Shown here: piece by piece, positions 1-11,260 of the stretch
How positions within the stretch are numbered: the stretch's first letter is position 1
Layout of the letters: every line of letters starts with the position of its first letter
Assembly: GCA_035235625.1 (NCBI GenBank)
Contig: CP141144.1
Coordinates: forward strand, 45,258,014-45,322,013
Reading direction: 5' to 3'
DNA from: Saururus chinensis
Taxonomy: Eukaryota > Streptophyta > Magnoliopsida > Piperales > Saururaceae
DNA length: 64,000 bases
Translations under genes and position numbers: made by a program
Notes under the pieces: model-generated
Told to the model about the DNA's origin: nothing
What the model saw: only the letters and a program-made list of their open reading frames with translations
Database searches by the model: none

Positions 1-445
1 GAAGATATTCCTTCTCTCGCCCACCAAGAATCAGATGCCTGCCAGCATGTTAAACAACTCAAAATGGGCTTCCTCTTCCTAGGAAGACAAGTTCAGGAGG
101 GAGGAGGCACCAGGAACCAACCAGCTCCTCGAGCCGGCCACCGCCATATCTGCTCCCGGGGGCTTAGAAAACGACAACCCAGAGGAAGCCCGATAACCAA
201 ATATAAAATCCTATCCAAAGGCCGCGCCGAAACCCAAGAATACAAACAACAGCGTAGAAACAGTAAGAAAGTCAGTAAACGGAACTCGGCCCGAAGCACG
301 CTTCAAAGGAAGCAGCAGTAGAAGCTGCTGCTGTTGCCAGAAGGAGCCAGATGAGAAAAAAATATCTACTGATTTCAGAACAACCCTGAGACAGATGTAT
401 CATTTACGACGAACGGATATGAACATGAGAAAGAATAAGCAATGA
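1..445 (+). pseudogene. Possible decayed 3' end of an unidentified gene
   Basis: Reading frame 2 looks protein-like from the window edge to a TGA at 443-445, but it contains a TAG at 80-82 and a TAA at 194-196. After the second stop it is open for 82 codons. That part is rich in Pro and Lys (PKAAPKPKNTNN), then has a Ser/Cys string (GSSSRSCCCC), and ends with a basic tail (YHLRRTDMNMRKNKQ). Frame 1 is also open from base 1 to a stop at 319-321. The part from 197 may instead be a last exon, because an AG acceptor-like site stands just before GCCGCG near 222. I do not recognise the family. It could be a pseudogene, a terminal exon or chance; the window edge hides the rest. Confidence 0.28.
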
Positions 446-2327
446 AAGAAGAGCAGAGGCAGAGGTGGGTGTGGAGGTGGGGAGATTGACAGGAGTATTT
501 AATGCGGGCAACTGTTGTGGACAAAGAAGACTGGAAACTGACGTACTGACACTGTTCCTCATCTTTTGTTGGGGTCATGTGATGCCATTTAATGATTGAT
601 GTTTAGTTTTTTCCTGGGTTTTGAAGCTGGACCCTACATTGGTACACCACAGTGGTGGACCCAATGTGAATTGGAACGATTTGCAGTGTCACTCAAATGG
701 TGGGAAGAGTTTGAGCCGATATTTAAGATGAAAGGTGCGCATGTTCGCCATTGATCTCCACAATCAAAGAAAACAGGAAGAAATTTTCGGGGCTGACCCC
801 TCCTAATTTATTTTTGCCTTTGTATCATTTTATTTTAACTTCTTGTTATATAAAAGTAGAAAAGTTATCGCAAGCTTTAAATCTCAATTCCGCTGCAAGT
901 GTTAAGAGGGGGTAGGTGTGTAATTTAAACTCATTTACCCAATATACAACACAATTATACATAAGCCCGAGTACATATAAACAAGACTCTTATAAAAGTT
1001 ATTAAAATTAATTTTCTTATAAATCAAAATTTTAAAGACTTGTAGTAGTTAAACTAAAATTTAATTTGGTAACTAAATTTTACACTTAATATAAAATCAA
1101 CTTTAAAATTTTTTGTTGAATCTTAAAAAGAAAATAATATTTTTACATAAAAATACCTATTAAAAAATTATACATGAGTTTTAATTGGTTTAGATAAGTG
1201 AGTTCGTGTGAACTTTGTGTAAGACCTATTTCTCAAATCCAATCAAAACTATTGTGTGAATTTTTGTAAGTATTTTTGTTGTAGGACTATTACTATCCAT
1301 CCTAAAATCGCTTCACGGTGAAATTTTGGAAGGCAATGTTAACCAGCATTCAACTAAATTTTAGTCAAATTTAAAATTATGAAAGAAACAATGTTCTCTT
1401 CCTAATAAAGACAATTACGGGAGACTAAGGTTGCTAGCCCGACATGTAATTTTTTAAATAATGATGTTGAATCAAAATTATAAACTTAACCAAAATGCAT
1501 AGCAGGTTTATAAATTGGTGGCTACCTGGTAGTGCTGGGACCAAATTAGAGGATGCCTACCGCTAGAGTCAAAGATTAAACTAAGTAAGGTGACAAGTAT
1601 CTTGTCAAAGACAAGAGCCTTGTAACTTGGCTGCATCCCCTCCAGGCAAGCGACCAAAGAACCATGTCTATGGCCTGCCATCCATGGGTTGCCATTGCTG
1701 GAGGGCTGTAGCAAAAGTTGTCGCTACAGCTATCAAAGCCTACTTGAGATTTCTAGCCATGCCCGCCATAGCCAAAGTCTGGCTGGGGGTGCTAGCCATG
1801 GATACAAGGGTCAGATCTACTAGCCATCACCTAGTTGCGACTAGTTATCAACAATGGTGGTAGGTGGTGACTACTGTAATGAAAGTGGTGGTCACAATAA
1901 AACTATATTGTAGTAAACATAGAGAGAAATTTTAGGAGAGCTTAGGCTAATGCGCGACCGTGTGAACCCAAGCTCTACAAGCCATTGGATTACAAAGCAT
2001 CAAAGTTAGGCATAAATGGTGAAAATGGTGGAGGCCATAGTAGAGGTTAAATTTGGCCATTGTTACAAACTTGTATCACAATAAAATTCTCGTAGTAAAC
2101 ATATTGTATACCTTAAAATTATACAATAGCGAAGTTAGCGTGAGAGATGGTGGAGGCCAAGGTGGAGGTTAGATTTGGCCAATGTTACTAGCTAGTACCT
2201 ATATTTGGCTATCTGGGTCTTGCAAATGTGTTTCCATGATTGCGAAGACATGGTGGCAAAGGTGGTGGTGACTAGATGGCAGAATTGGAGGTGGTACCTA
2301 TGATAAAACGGTAGAATTAAAGATAGG
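446..2327. other. AT-rich intergenic DNA with small diverged direct repeats
   Basis: No supportable gene. Two weak copies of one block are visible: a 'GTGGAGGCCATAGTAGAGG' stretch at about 2026-2075 recurs diverged at about 2149-2195. A 'CACAATAAAA...GTAGTAAACATA' stretch near 1891-1920 recurs near 2070-2105. The rest is low-complexity AT-rich sequence. Confidence 0.4.
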
Positions 2328-2487
2328 GATATTCCTACACCATATTTTTTTTGCACTATAGACCTTACACCACTTATGATTATATAAGGAAAAGTGATTC
2401 TCATATTGTCACATGGGACTTACTTTCTCGATCTATTCAAAAGTGGTGTAAGGCTTATAGTATAAAGAAATGGGGTGTATAAATATC
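2328..2487. mobile_element. Foldback MITE with long terminal inverted repeats
   Basis: About 160 bp that almost folds on itself. The left arm runs GATATTCCTACACC to CCTTACACCACTT (ends about 2375). The right arm is its reverse complement, AAGTGGTGTAAGG (from 2441) to GGTGTATAAATATC (2487). The arms match over about 45 bp with a few mismatches and a one- or two-base gap. No transposase is encoded. I could not see a clean target-site duplication, so the superfamily is not assigned. Size and structure fit a non-autonomous DNA element. Confidence 0.65.
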
Positions 2488-3585
2488 ATTTTCGGGTATT
2501 GGTGGCAAAAGATAGTGATAGTAGTGATTGGGTGGTATTATGACAGAGTTGTGGGAATGGAGGAAGAAAGGAAAAGAAAAATAAGGAAAAATAGAAAGGT
2601 GTAGAAGGAGGGTCATATTGGTATTTTTGATAAAAAGCCCCTAATTTTGGGAAAAGAATAGGAAACAAATAAATTGTGGTATAGTCAAAATCGTGGTTGT
2701 ACGCAATGGTAATTAAGGATGAGCATTAGGACTTAGTGAGAATTTTCAAAAAGATTATCAAACAATATTCTAGTTTATCAAGATTAAAGAAAATTAAATA
2801 GGCTAGAAACTATATTCTATTATAAAATAATTTTTATCTATCAGCCCAAGTGTCCACTTGTAAACTAGAGTGAAAGTAGGCTGGAGGGAACCGAATGCTC
2901 TAATACCTCCCCATCCCTCAATGGCTTAACCAATTGGGATAGGCCCATGAGCCTAATTAGGCTCAGCTTAATTGCTAAATAACCTTGCAAACAAATATGG
3001 TTATTTAACTTCATAAAGTGCCCACCACTTTTTAGACCATAAGTTAAAAAAAAAAGATAATACCTAATCTTTCAGTTCATATTGGTATTTCCTATGTTCC
3101 TTCATCCCATAATAAGTGTCACAGAGGATGTATTTCCCTATTAGGCAAGTATAGCCCAAAATTTATAGCAAAAAAATTCTATATATAATATGTTTCAGAT
3201 TTTTTCCCTTTCATAAGCTCTTTTTTTATTTTCCTATCCAATGGATGGCTATTAGTGATTGAGGGGCCAAGATACTTTATGTCATTCAGAGAGATGTGTG
3301 GTCTACTCATGGAAGTCCTCAATTTAATAGTTGAAAAATGAATATTTCAGCACCTCAAACTGTAGGCCTCTAAAATGTGGTCATAGCTTGGGTGGTCAAA
3401 ACTTGACCTCACCAAGATACCAGACCCAAACATGACCTGCCTAACTCGCACCCAACTCAACTTGAGGAGTTAGGGTTAGGGTTTGGTAAATTGACTAAAA
3501 AAGAGGGTCGGGTAGGGTAATCATCCTCATAAAGTGCCTAAATTAGTTTACCCTGTTTATTAACATCTTTGGTAGGATCACATAA
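2488..3585. other. Intergenic DNA, nothing recognised
   Basis: AT-rich sequence with no long reading frame, RNA gene or clear repeat boundary. Confidence 0.4.
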
Positions 3586-3735
3586 GGTAGTATTAGTATT
3601 GATCATTATTGATACGGGTATGCATCAATGATACTCAAGGTACATGCCAAAACTACCGCAAAACGTCTAAGGTATATAAAAATTTGATGAAACTCACAAA
3701 ATATCAGTACAACATTTATCTAAATGAGACCAGTA

Positions 3736-3890
3736 TATAAGAGCATGGGCTCACATGTGACCGCATGAGCCCAGGACCTTATGGCTATTAGATTTAATTC
3801 CAACAATCTATCTTACTCCGGGCTCATTTACTCCATGATTTACATAATTCCAACGGCCTTAAGGTGACCGTGTGAGCTCAGGCTCTTATA
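3736..3890. mobile_element. MITE inserted in tandem copy 1
   Basis: About 155 bp with inverted ends: TATAAGAGCATGGGCTCACA on the left and, read on the opposite strand from the right end, TATAAGAGCCTGAGCTCACA. The sequence is absent at the same place in tandem copy 2 (near 5055), which gives an empty site. The target duplication is short and AT-rich and I cannot define it. It is related to the element at 6761-6940. Confidence 0.6.
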
Positions 3891-4406
3891 AGTTTTTATT
3901 TGTCAAAATAGTATAATTACAAAAAAATTAAGTGAATATAAAAATCAATAATTAACCATTTGTGGTTATTATAAAATATTTTATATCAAAAACAGAATTT
4001 TGGTAAGTCAAAACTAGAAAGAGGATTCATTTTCTTTGGTAGTAATCCTCATGGCTACTGAGTATATGTAAAAAACAAACTTCTAATAATATACACAAAT
4101 ATTTAAAGTATTAATGTCAGTTTACTTTTAAAACTTGATAAATATTTTGATCCATTTAAAGTTATATTACCCTCTTATTGAAACTCTAATAAATTTTATA
4201 GAGAATTTTTTTTGTTAAGTGGTGTAAATTTGTATTAGGGCAGTTGTCACTTAAACGGGTGGCTAAGCAAATCTTGTTAATATTTAAATATAAAAATTAA
4301 TGTGTTGGACTGCATGTCTGTGTGCACTAGGCACATATCATCGAATCAAGATGAAATGGAGTGCGTGTATCATGAGGCATGTAGGCGGATCAAAACTCGC
4401 ATGGCC

Positions 4407-4502
4407 TACTACAAGGAAAAAGATTATTAGCAACACTAATAAATATTAGTGCCGCTAATAGTCCCATTGCAATTGCTCATTAGCGACACTAATAGCCTCG
4501 AC
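4407..4502 (+). mobile_element. Short CACTA-end fragment
   Basis: A 96-bp insertion present in copy 1 and absent from copy 2. It starts TACTACAAGGAAAAA, close to a CACTA terminus, and then carries inverted TTAGC/GCTAA units of the kind seen in the large CACTA element at 12556. It is bordered by GCC on both sides (4404-4406 and 4503-4505), fitting a 3-bp duplication. No matching right terminus is visible, so it is either a deletion derivative or a capture. Confidence 0.45.
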
Positions 4503-5848
4503 GCCCATGAATAACATAAGCCACACGATCAAAATATATATTGAAATAAAATTTAGTTGTTTAAGGAAAAGTTTGATGTAGCCTTTAATATAGAATTGGT
4601 TAAATACAAAAAAATATATCAAAAATTATTACGTGCACTTTGTTCGAAAGAACATTTAAGTAATTACATAGAGTTACGTTCGAGTCCTGCCACAAAAATA
4701 TCAATTTTTAACCCCAAGCCTTGATTCGATACAGCAGATACACCCATAACATATCAATAAAAATGGTTTACCCTGTGTTAGTATCATACTAGTAACAACC
4801 GATACAGGTATGTATTAGCCAATATGGACCTGTATAAGTTGATATTGCCTTCCATGGGTAGGATTGTTATGGTATAAACATATGTCTTGATCATGGAAGG
4901 TAGTATTAGTATTAATGACAATATCAGTGATAGTATCAATGACAATTGATATGGGTATGGACGAATGATACGCTAAGTATTCACAAAATGGCAACAAAAC
5001 CTCTAAGATATATTAAAACTACATGAAACTTACAAATATCATTATAACACTTATCAAAAGAGTATAAATAGAAAAACTTCTACGTGAACATAAGATTCAA
5101 TAATTAACCATATGTGGTAATTATAAAAGATTTTCTATAAAAAAAAATTTGTTAGGTCAAAACTAGTGGGTCCATTTTCTACAATAGTAATCCTCATGGC
5201 TATCGAGTATATGTAAAAAAACAAATTCTATTAGTATACATAAACATTTAAAGTATTAATGTAAGTTTACATATAAAACTTGATAAATAGTTTGATCTAT
5301 TTAAAACGTTGTCTTCTTATTGGCACTCTAATAATTTTTGTACAAAAAAGAATAGTTAAATGATGTAAATTTGTACTAGGGCAGTTGTCGCATAAACGGG
5401 TGGCTAAGCAAGTCTTGTTAATATATAAAGATAAAAATTAATATATATGTTGGATCGCATGTGTGTTGATATGTGCCCAGCGCATCATGCATCATCAAAT
5501 CAAGATGAGATGGAGCACGTATATCACAAGGCATGTGGGCAGATCAAAACTCGCATGGCCCATGAGTAACATGGTCCACACATTCGAAATATATATTGAA
5601 ATATGTTTAGTTATTTATGGAAAAGTTGATGTAGCCTTAAATATATAATTGGTTAAATACAAAAAATGAAAAACATATTATATCAAAATTGTTAGGTGCA
5701 CTTGATTAGAATAGCATTTAAGTAATTACATATAGTTGGTTCAAAACTTGCCACAAATAGTTTTTTAACCCAAGTCTCGATACGATATAGCTGATACACC
5801 CATAGTGTATCAATAAAAATGTTGTACCCCGTGTCACCCAAAGTGATT

Positions 5849-7352
5849 TAGAGGTGTTAACAAGCCAAGATGAGCCGAGTATTGGGCTTACTTGGCTTGA
5901 ACTCGAACTACTTAAGCTCAGCTTAAGCTTAGCTCGAATTGAAAACCCATAGCTCGGCTTGAGCTCGAGCTCGAACTACAATAAGTAAATCATGAGCCTA
6001 GGCACGAACTGAGCTCAAACTAAAAAGAAAAGTAAAATATATCAGAATCTAAAATATATGAAGTATCATACATAGTGAAATGCTTTCAGTATTAAATAAT
6101 AATAAATACACTTTAGCAAGTATTAAGGTTGCACCTCAAACAATTGACTATGGTCACCAAGAAAGAAGAAAACTAAGACAAATGAGTTTTAGTTATAGAT
6201 CTCCAAAGAGGCAATATTACCATTTTCCTCTATGTATATATAATCACTAAAAAGGATGCAGAAAATAGAAACCCATGTAGGTAGCATTACTATCTACTTC
6301 TTCTTATCTTTTTTTCTTTATATGCTTATAAACCATTCATAAAAGGACTATTCTTCAGCCTAATTATGCCTCTCAAAAATTCTAAAAATATATGAAAAGA
6401 GAAATAGTCTGCAACCTGAGGTTAGTCCCCCAATGTCATGCTTTAACTTTTGAAAAAATATTTTAATTAAGTTTTTGTAAACTAAGGCTTGTCTCCCTAA
6501 TGTCATGCTTGTTTTAGAAGAGTTCTTGGGTATCTTAGTGTAATATCAAGTTGAGCCTATGTCATTAATAACTTCATTTGATTTTTCAATTGAATTAATT
6601 TTCGTTCATCTTGAAAAACTAAATTGAGCTATTAATTTAAGACAGAAGGAATATATTAGTGTTTGTATCTCTAAAATTTTTATTTTTAAAACATACATAT
6701 CATACATAAAAATTATATATCAATTACAATTTAATGTATATATATATCATAGAAAAATTTTATGAGTTTAAACTCACTCATGCTAACGTGAACCTATGCA
6801 TCATGGGCCATCAAATCGAGATCAAAGGGTACAAGGGGCAGAAACCAATCTCCCTTTGAGTTATGTGCATCATCAGATCAAAATCTAAGGATGCATGATG
6901 CCTAGGATCATGTAGTCGCGTGTGAGTTTAGACTCATATAAATGGGTCTCATATATCATATGATACATGGTATTGGTACATATATGTTTTTATATGTCTT
7001 ATTATATTTAAACATAATTATTCATATAAATATATATATTTTTGATAAATATATGTGTCATCATTACATATTTAAATTAAGAATTATGTCTATATAATAT
7101 ATATGCAAGTATTATTTATTTTATATATGTATTATTTATATATTATTTTAAAATTATATTTGGGTTTGAGTTCAAGCCCAAGCTAAGTAAAGTTGAGTTT
7201 GAGTTTCATTCAAGCCTAATTGAGTCGAGCAGGGTTATGTTCAAGTTCGGCTCGAGCCTATTCAAGCTCAAAATGAGTTTGAGCTGAGCCTAATTCGAGC
7301 CAAGTCAAGTTGGACCTACCTGATTAGTTAGCTTGACTTGTTAATAACCCTA
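5849..7352. mobile_element. Non-autonomous hAT-like element, 1.5 kb
   Basis: The left end TAGAGGTGTTAACAAGCCAAG and the reverse complement of the right end (TAGGGTTATTAACAAGTCAAG) form imperfect inverted repeats of about 20 bp. Both ends carry alternating GCTCGAGCTCGAACT/GAGCTGAGCC subterminal repeats, which are common in plant hAT-type elements. There is no transposase. The insertion interrupts tandem copy 2, and copy 1 shows the uninterrupted sequence. I do not see a clean 8-bp duplication (AAGTGATT against CTATCATA), so the hAT assignment rests on the ends alone. Confidence 0.5.
6761..6940. mobile_element. MITE nested in the hAT-like element
   Basis: About 180 bp with inverted ends TATGAGTTTAAACTCAC and, from the right on the other strand, TATGAGTCTAAACTCAC. 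It is built like the element at 3736-3890, with a similar 'GTGTGAG...' subterminal block, so the two may belong to one family. Confidence 0.5.
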
Positions 7353-7426
7353 CTATCATACTAGTCCTGATATGACCTTCCATGAGTAGGATTGCTATGA
7401 TATGAACATATGTCTTGATTATATGT

Positions 7427-8169
7427 TTTATTTAAAATTCTCAGCTTGTGAAATATGAGATGTTTCTCCTGAATGTAAGTTTTGGGGATTGTGTCATAGT
7501 ATTGGACGTGTGTTTTTTATAGTTGGGATTGGTCGAGGAAGGTGTAGCTTTAATGTTTCGTAGCCCAAAAGAAATATATATAAGATACATTCAATGTTTA
7601 ATGAAAATGTAAAATAATATGATATTCTAAAAGTAATCTTTTGTTTTCCTCTCACACACTTAATTCTCTATGAATTTCTTAATTTTTTGCATTAATTTTT
7701 TGAGCAAATACATAGAGATTAAGAGTTGCTAGCATATGGGATCAGGAACTTCTTGAATGGTCTTTTGCTATTACTTATGTGTAGGGTGTAGGGCAACAAA
7801 AACTCAAAATGGGAAAAAAAATTTAAGGTTACTTGCATAAATGACCCGACTCAAGTTGGATTAATATTGATATTTTTATCCCATTTAGTTAATAGAATTG
7901 GGCCTATCCCAACCTGTTTAAGTGTGGTCATGGCCGACCCTACCCAATCCTTTTGATAGATAGCCCTATTCATGGCACCTCCAATTGATCTTGAAATTTA
8001 CAAGGCACTACATCAGCATGATCATCTTCAAGGTTATTACGATGGAAGATCTAGACCCTCAACTACTAATGTTAGAAAAAAGTTCATGGTAACTTGGGCA
8101 TTGCAAGTATATGGTTCTAATAAAGGATAATAGATAGCTTGCATATTGTGGTGTGTAGGTGCTTGGAAG
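7427..8169. other. AT-rich DNA between tandem copies 2 and 3
   Basis: No gene recognised. It separates the truncated end of copy 2 from the first block of copy 3, so it may be another insertion. Confidence 0.3.
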
Positions 8170-8310
8170 ATGGTATTAGTATTGATGACTACTTAAATAT
8201 TGATATAGGTACACATTAATGATATGCTAGGTATATGTCAAAACAGCAGTAAAACTTCTAAGATATATTAAAACTTGATGAAACTTACAAAATATCATTA
8301 CAAGACTTTT
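8170..8310. repeat. Partial third copy of the tandem unit
   Basis: Begins 'GGTATTAGTATTGATGAC' and continues through 'AAACTTCTAAGATATATTAA' and 'AAATATCATTACAAGAC'. It matches the first 130-140 bp of copies 1 and 2 and then diverges. Confidence 0.65.
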
Positions 8311-8499
8311 TGAAATTGCGTATCATCAATAAGGCCATTTCATGGTAAGACTATGATCTAATGGCTGAGGGGCTTGGACTGAGCTGCTGCTCTAGCTAGC
8401 CCTCCTCTTTTAATTATCTTTGTTATTTAGGAAATGGAATTAGCCTATATTCTTAAAAAAATTAATTATCTCATATTAAAAAATATGTAAAAAATAAAT

Positions 8500-8780
8500 A
8501 AAATCAATGGTAATGTCCATGCCAGAGACTGAAACCGCCCGTTGAACAGGTCATACCATAAATTGGCACCCCGGGCAGTTTGGCCGTCCGCACTTAGGAT
8601 AAAGGAAGACATATTTCTCAAGATCTAAATGTCATTAAGCGGAGTAATGTTAAACCATATGCCCTTATTAGTCATGCCCAGTGCAAGTTCAGGTGTAGTA
8701 GTTGCCAAATTAATATGACTTCTATCCTTCAACAAGTATAGAGGAGTTCACAGCCCCTTCTTTTAGCTAACCCACTTCGT
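8500..8780 (-). pseudogene. Unidentified coding-like fragment
   Basis: On the minus strand one frame reads as plausible protein for about 80 codons with a single stop. It includes the pieces LATTTPELALGMTNKGIWF and, after the stop, SSFILSADGQTARGANLWYD. Base composition is less AT-rich than the flanks. I cannot name the family. It may be a gene relic, or a piece of organelle or other DNA moved into the nucleus. Confidence 0.3.
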
Positions 8781-10060
8781 TAATATTGTACACCATTCGT
8801 TTAAATTTAGATAGTAGATATTCGCATAAAGAAGAACTTCTCATCCAATAAGGTATGGGCATGCATATTGCGGTATGGGGTCTTTCGCTTTTCAATCATA
8901 CAGCTTTCAACCGATTTCTTCGTTGTGCATTATGTTTTTTACAGTCCCTTTACTACCGAAAGTCACAGTGGACCAAGTGATTAGAAATGGGGAAGGCCAT
9001 ATACGAAGTAAAGGACACGCAGGATCGTTGTTCCTCTCAATTATCTTAATAGAACTCCAAAAAAATATTCTTCTTAATGAAAGATTAGATAATAACTTTT
9101 TTCTTCACCTTTTAATCCATCAAAATTGCCTAATCAGAAGACAAGGGAACACGGGCATGAGATCAGAATCTCTTGTCTACGTCTTAATTAACCCTCAATC
9201 ACCCAACACCAAACGACAAGCTCAAACTGATTACAAAAGACTTGTGCCGTTTACTTGGAGTCAACTTCTCTTGGAAGCATTCTATTAAGAAAGCTTGCTA
9301 AAACCAAGACCAAGTACAAAAAGAAGAGGCCTGATTTCCAAACACGTGAAAGCAAATCAGCCCACATGCAGACAACCTCATCTGAACCTCCAAGAGGGAG
9401 CTAAGACAAAATAGTCAGGGAACCAAGATGGGCACGGACATGGAAGAGTGTCACTGAGCTTTGATTAGGGTCGGTCACCATGTCAAGCGGCTGAGTCAGT
9501 GCTGAGTAAGAGGTGTGGCAAAAGGAACACAAATTGCGTAGGTGACGGATCAAAGCTGTCACCATGTTTCTTGTTCACAACCGAAGGGATGTCTGGAACC
9601 ACAGCCTCTTGTGTGGACCTCGCAATCTTCCCTGCCGGAAATGTCACGGCTTTGCTGAGAACAATGGCCGGTGGGCCTTGAGATGGTTGCCAGTCCAAAG
9701 GGATCATTCTCTTCAAAAAGATCAAAACGTTAATGTTGCCTTGTAGTCTACACAATTAAACTCCAAGCTTAGCTTGTTCTTGCCGTTGTTGTGAAAGTGT
9801 TTTAACAGCTTCTTCATTAGGAACGATTTATTTATGTATCTTACCAGATTATTCTGCAAGAAAACGCTTTTCTACAACCCATATCATGCCAAAAGGAACG
9901 CAATCGCATTCAAGAGCATCCAAGTATGAGTTATATATGCCACTTGCTTGTCAAGATTCCCTACGGGATAAGCAACGGGCTTAAGGAGAACCGCACGGCT
10001 TTTCCATATGAAAATGTTACGTGGTTTCTACGACAAAACCATGACCATGATACATAGGAG
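8781..10060 (-). other. Unidentified segment, possible gene relics
   Basis: This stretch has more balanced base composition than its neighbours. On the minus strand 9483-9755 is open for 90 codons and includes PLDWQPSQGPPAIVLSKAV and EAVVPDIPSVVNKKHGDS. Just upstream on the same strand another frame reads VRYINKSFLMKKLLKHF. A 137-codon plus-strand frame at 8875-9288 is also open. None matches a family I know, and the coding strand is not settled. Confidence 0.25.
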
Positions 10061-10279
10061 TCCTTGAATAGAACATAGAGACATATTTTACCTCTATATA
10101 CTATTCTAGGGCTCTTATGCACCATGGTCCATTTTTTTTATAATAAAATCCCTGCTAGGCTAGATGCGTCCCTTTGCATAACAAGGCCGTCATCATGTTG
10201 ACTAATATATAAAGCCCATGGTTATCCCCTACAAAATAGTTAGATTAATATTTCTCTATGGATATATGCAAGAACTTTT

Positions 10280-10814
10280 TATTGAAGGAAATGTTGAAGA
10301 ACTCTGTGGTCGGAAAATGATCAACGAGATTGATTCTAACGTCTACAAAAATCTGGTTTATATCGACCAACCTAAACTAGTGGCGATATGAAGTTCAACA
10401 ACGAAAAACACAAACTTTAATGTAGTTCGGCCAATCGCCTATGCCACCAAACAATCTCCACCATAATTCAATATAAGTTACAAGAAGTTACACACAAACA
10501 GAGTCAAAAATCACTTACCACTACCCTCTTCTAAAGGATACAAGAGAAGCATAAGCAATCTCAAATCTACAATGAAACACCTAAAAAATTTTGGTGAAAA
10601 ATAAGAGCAAATAAATATACACTTTTTAGTCTCCCACAAAATATTTCCAGTAACCCCCCCTCTCAAGATGAGACAAAAAGAAAATAACTCAGAAAAGCTC
10701 CTCATATGCACAAACTTGTCACGTGTACATGCTTATATAGTGCATGTGATGTGAATTTCAAAAGACAAACTCCTAGTAGACTTATTTTGTCCATTTACTA
10801 ATTCATACAAGGCT
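10280..10814. other. LTR-retroelement-like leader sequence
   Basis: Contains 'TTTAATGTAGTTCGGCCAAT' followed by 'CTATGCCACC', resembling the 'ACGTGGTTCGGC...CCTACGTCCAC' stretch common near the ends of plant copia-like LTRs. No boundaries or coding frame can be given. Confidence 0.3.
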
Positions 10815-11260
10815 TGGATTGATGGGATTCACGATGTTTCGTAAATCCGACTACAAGCACATATAACATTCCTTTCTCACAATTTACAACAGTAAATTCA
10901 AAAAACCAGAGGGCAAACAATAGAGAAAGAAGTTATATCTTCTTCTTCAATATTTTAGAAAAACTTATAATGTAATGACTTCCAAGAAAGATCCATGTTT
11001 TATACAAGTCTTAGTGGCTTAATTGTAAATAAAAGAACCCAATATACAACTACTTGAATACAAGCCAATCAAATTAAGAAAAATAAGGAAAAAATACCTA
11101 AATAAATAAAAGTGCATGGAATAAAGACTCCTAGGAAAGAAAAAGACTAAAAAGAAACTAATCCGGAACCAAAATCCCAATCAAAAATGGAATTTGGAAT
11201 TATTACAAAAATAGGTCGATCAATCACCCAAAAGGTCGATTGATTATGCATGTGTTATGT
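10815..11260. repeat. Direct repeat copy 1, possible LTR
   Basis: About 440 bp that recur in the same orientation at 20757-21175. Shared landmarks are 'GATGGGATT', 'AGAGGGCAAA', 'CTTCTTCTTCAAT', 'ACAACTACTT' and 'CAAAAATAGG'. The pair flanks retroelement-like DNA now split by the CACTA element, so they could be the two LTRs of one small element. Termini are too eroded for TG/CA or a target duplication to be read. Confidence 0.45.

Larger units (their letters stand above)
3586..4899. repeat. Diverged tandem repeat, copy 1 (about 1.3 kb)
   Basis: First copy of a unit that starts at GTAGTATTAGTATT. It contains blocks beginning 'GATACGGGTATG', 'TCAATAATTAACCAT', 'GGGCAGTTGTC' and 'GATACACCCATA', and ends with 'CATATGTCTTGATCATGG'. 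The same blocks in the same order follow from 4900. This copy carries two insertions that copy 2 lacks: a MITE at 3736-3890 and a CACTA-end fragment at 4407-4502. No open frame suggests a protein. It may be a dead transposon duplicated in tandem. Confidence 0.7.
4900..7426. repeat. Diverged tandem repeat, copy 2, split by a transposon
   Basis: Second copy of the unit at 3586-4899. It is collinear up to about 5835 and resumes at about 7353 with 'CTATCATACTAG', matching copy 1 at about 4782. The DNA between, 5849-7352, is an inserted hAT-like element. Homology fades after 7426. The first block of a third copy reappears near 8170. Confidence 0.65.

Noticed and set aside
4670-4700. tRNA- or SINE-like B box GTTCGAGTCCTGCC
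   Set aside because: No A box or cloverleaf upstream, and the tandem copy has lost the motif.
8875-9288. 137-codon plus-strand frame as a gene
   Set aside because: No recognisable domain or splice context, and better protein-like pieces lie on the opposite strand nearby; kept only as an unidentified segment.
9960-10025. Group II intron domain V-like AACCGCACGGCTTTTCC
   Set aside because: Only a short resemblance; the paired stem and bulge could not be completed.
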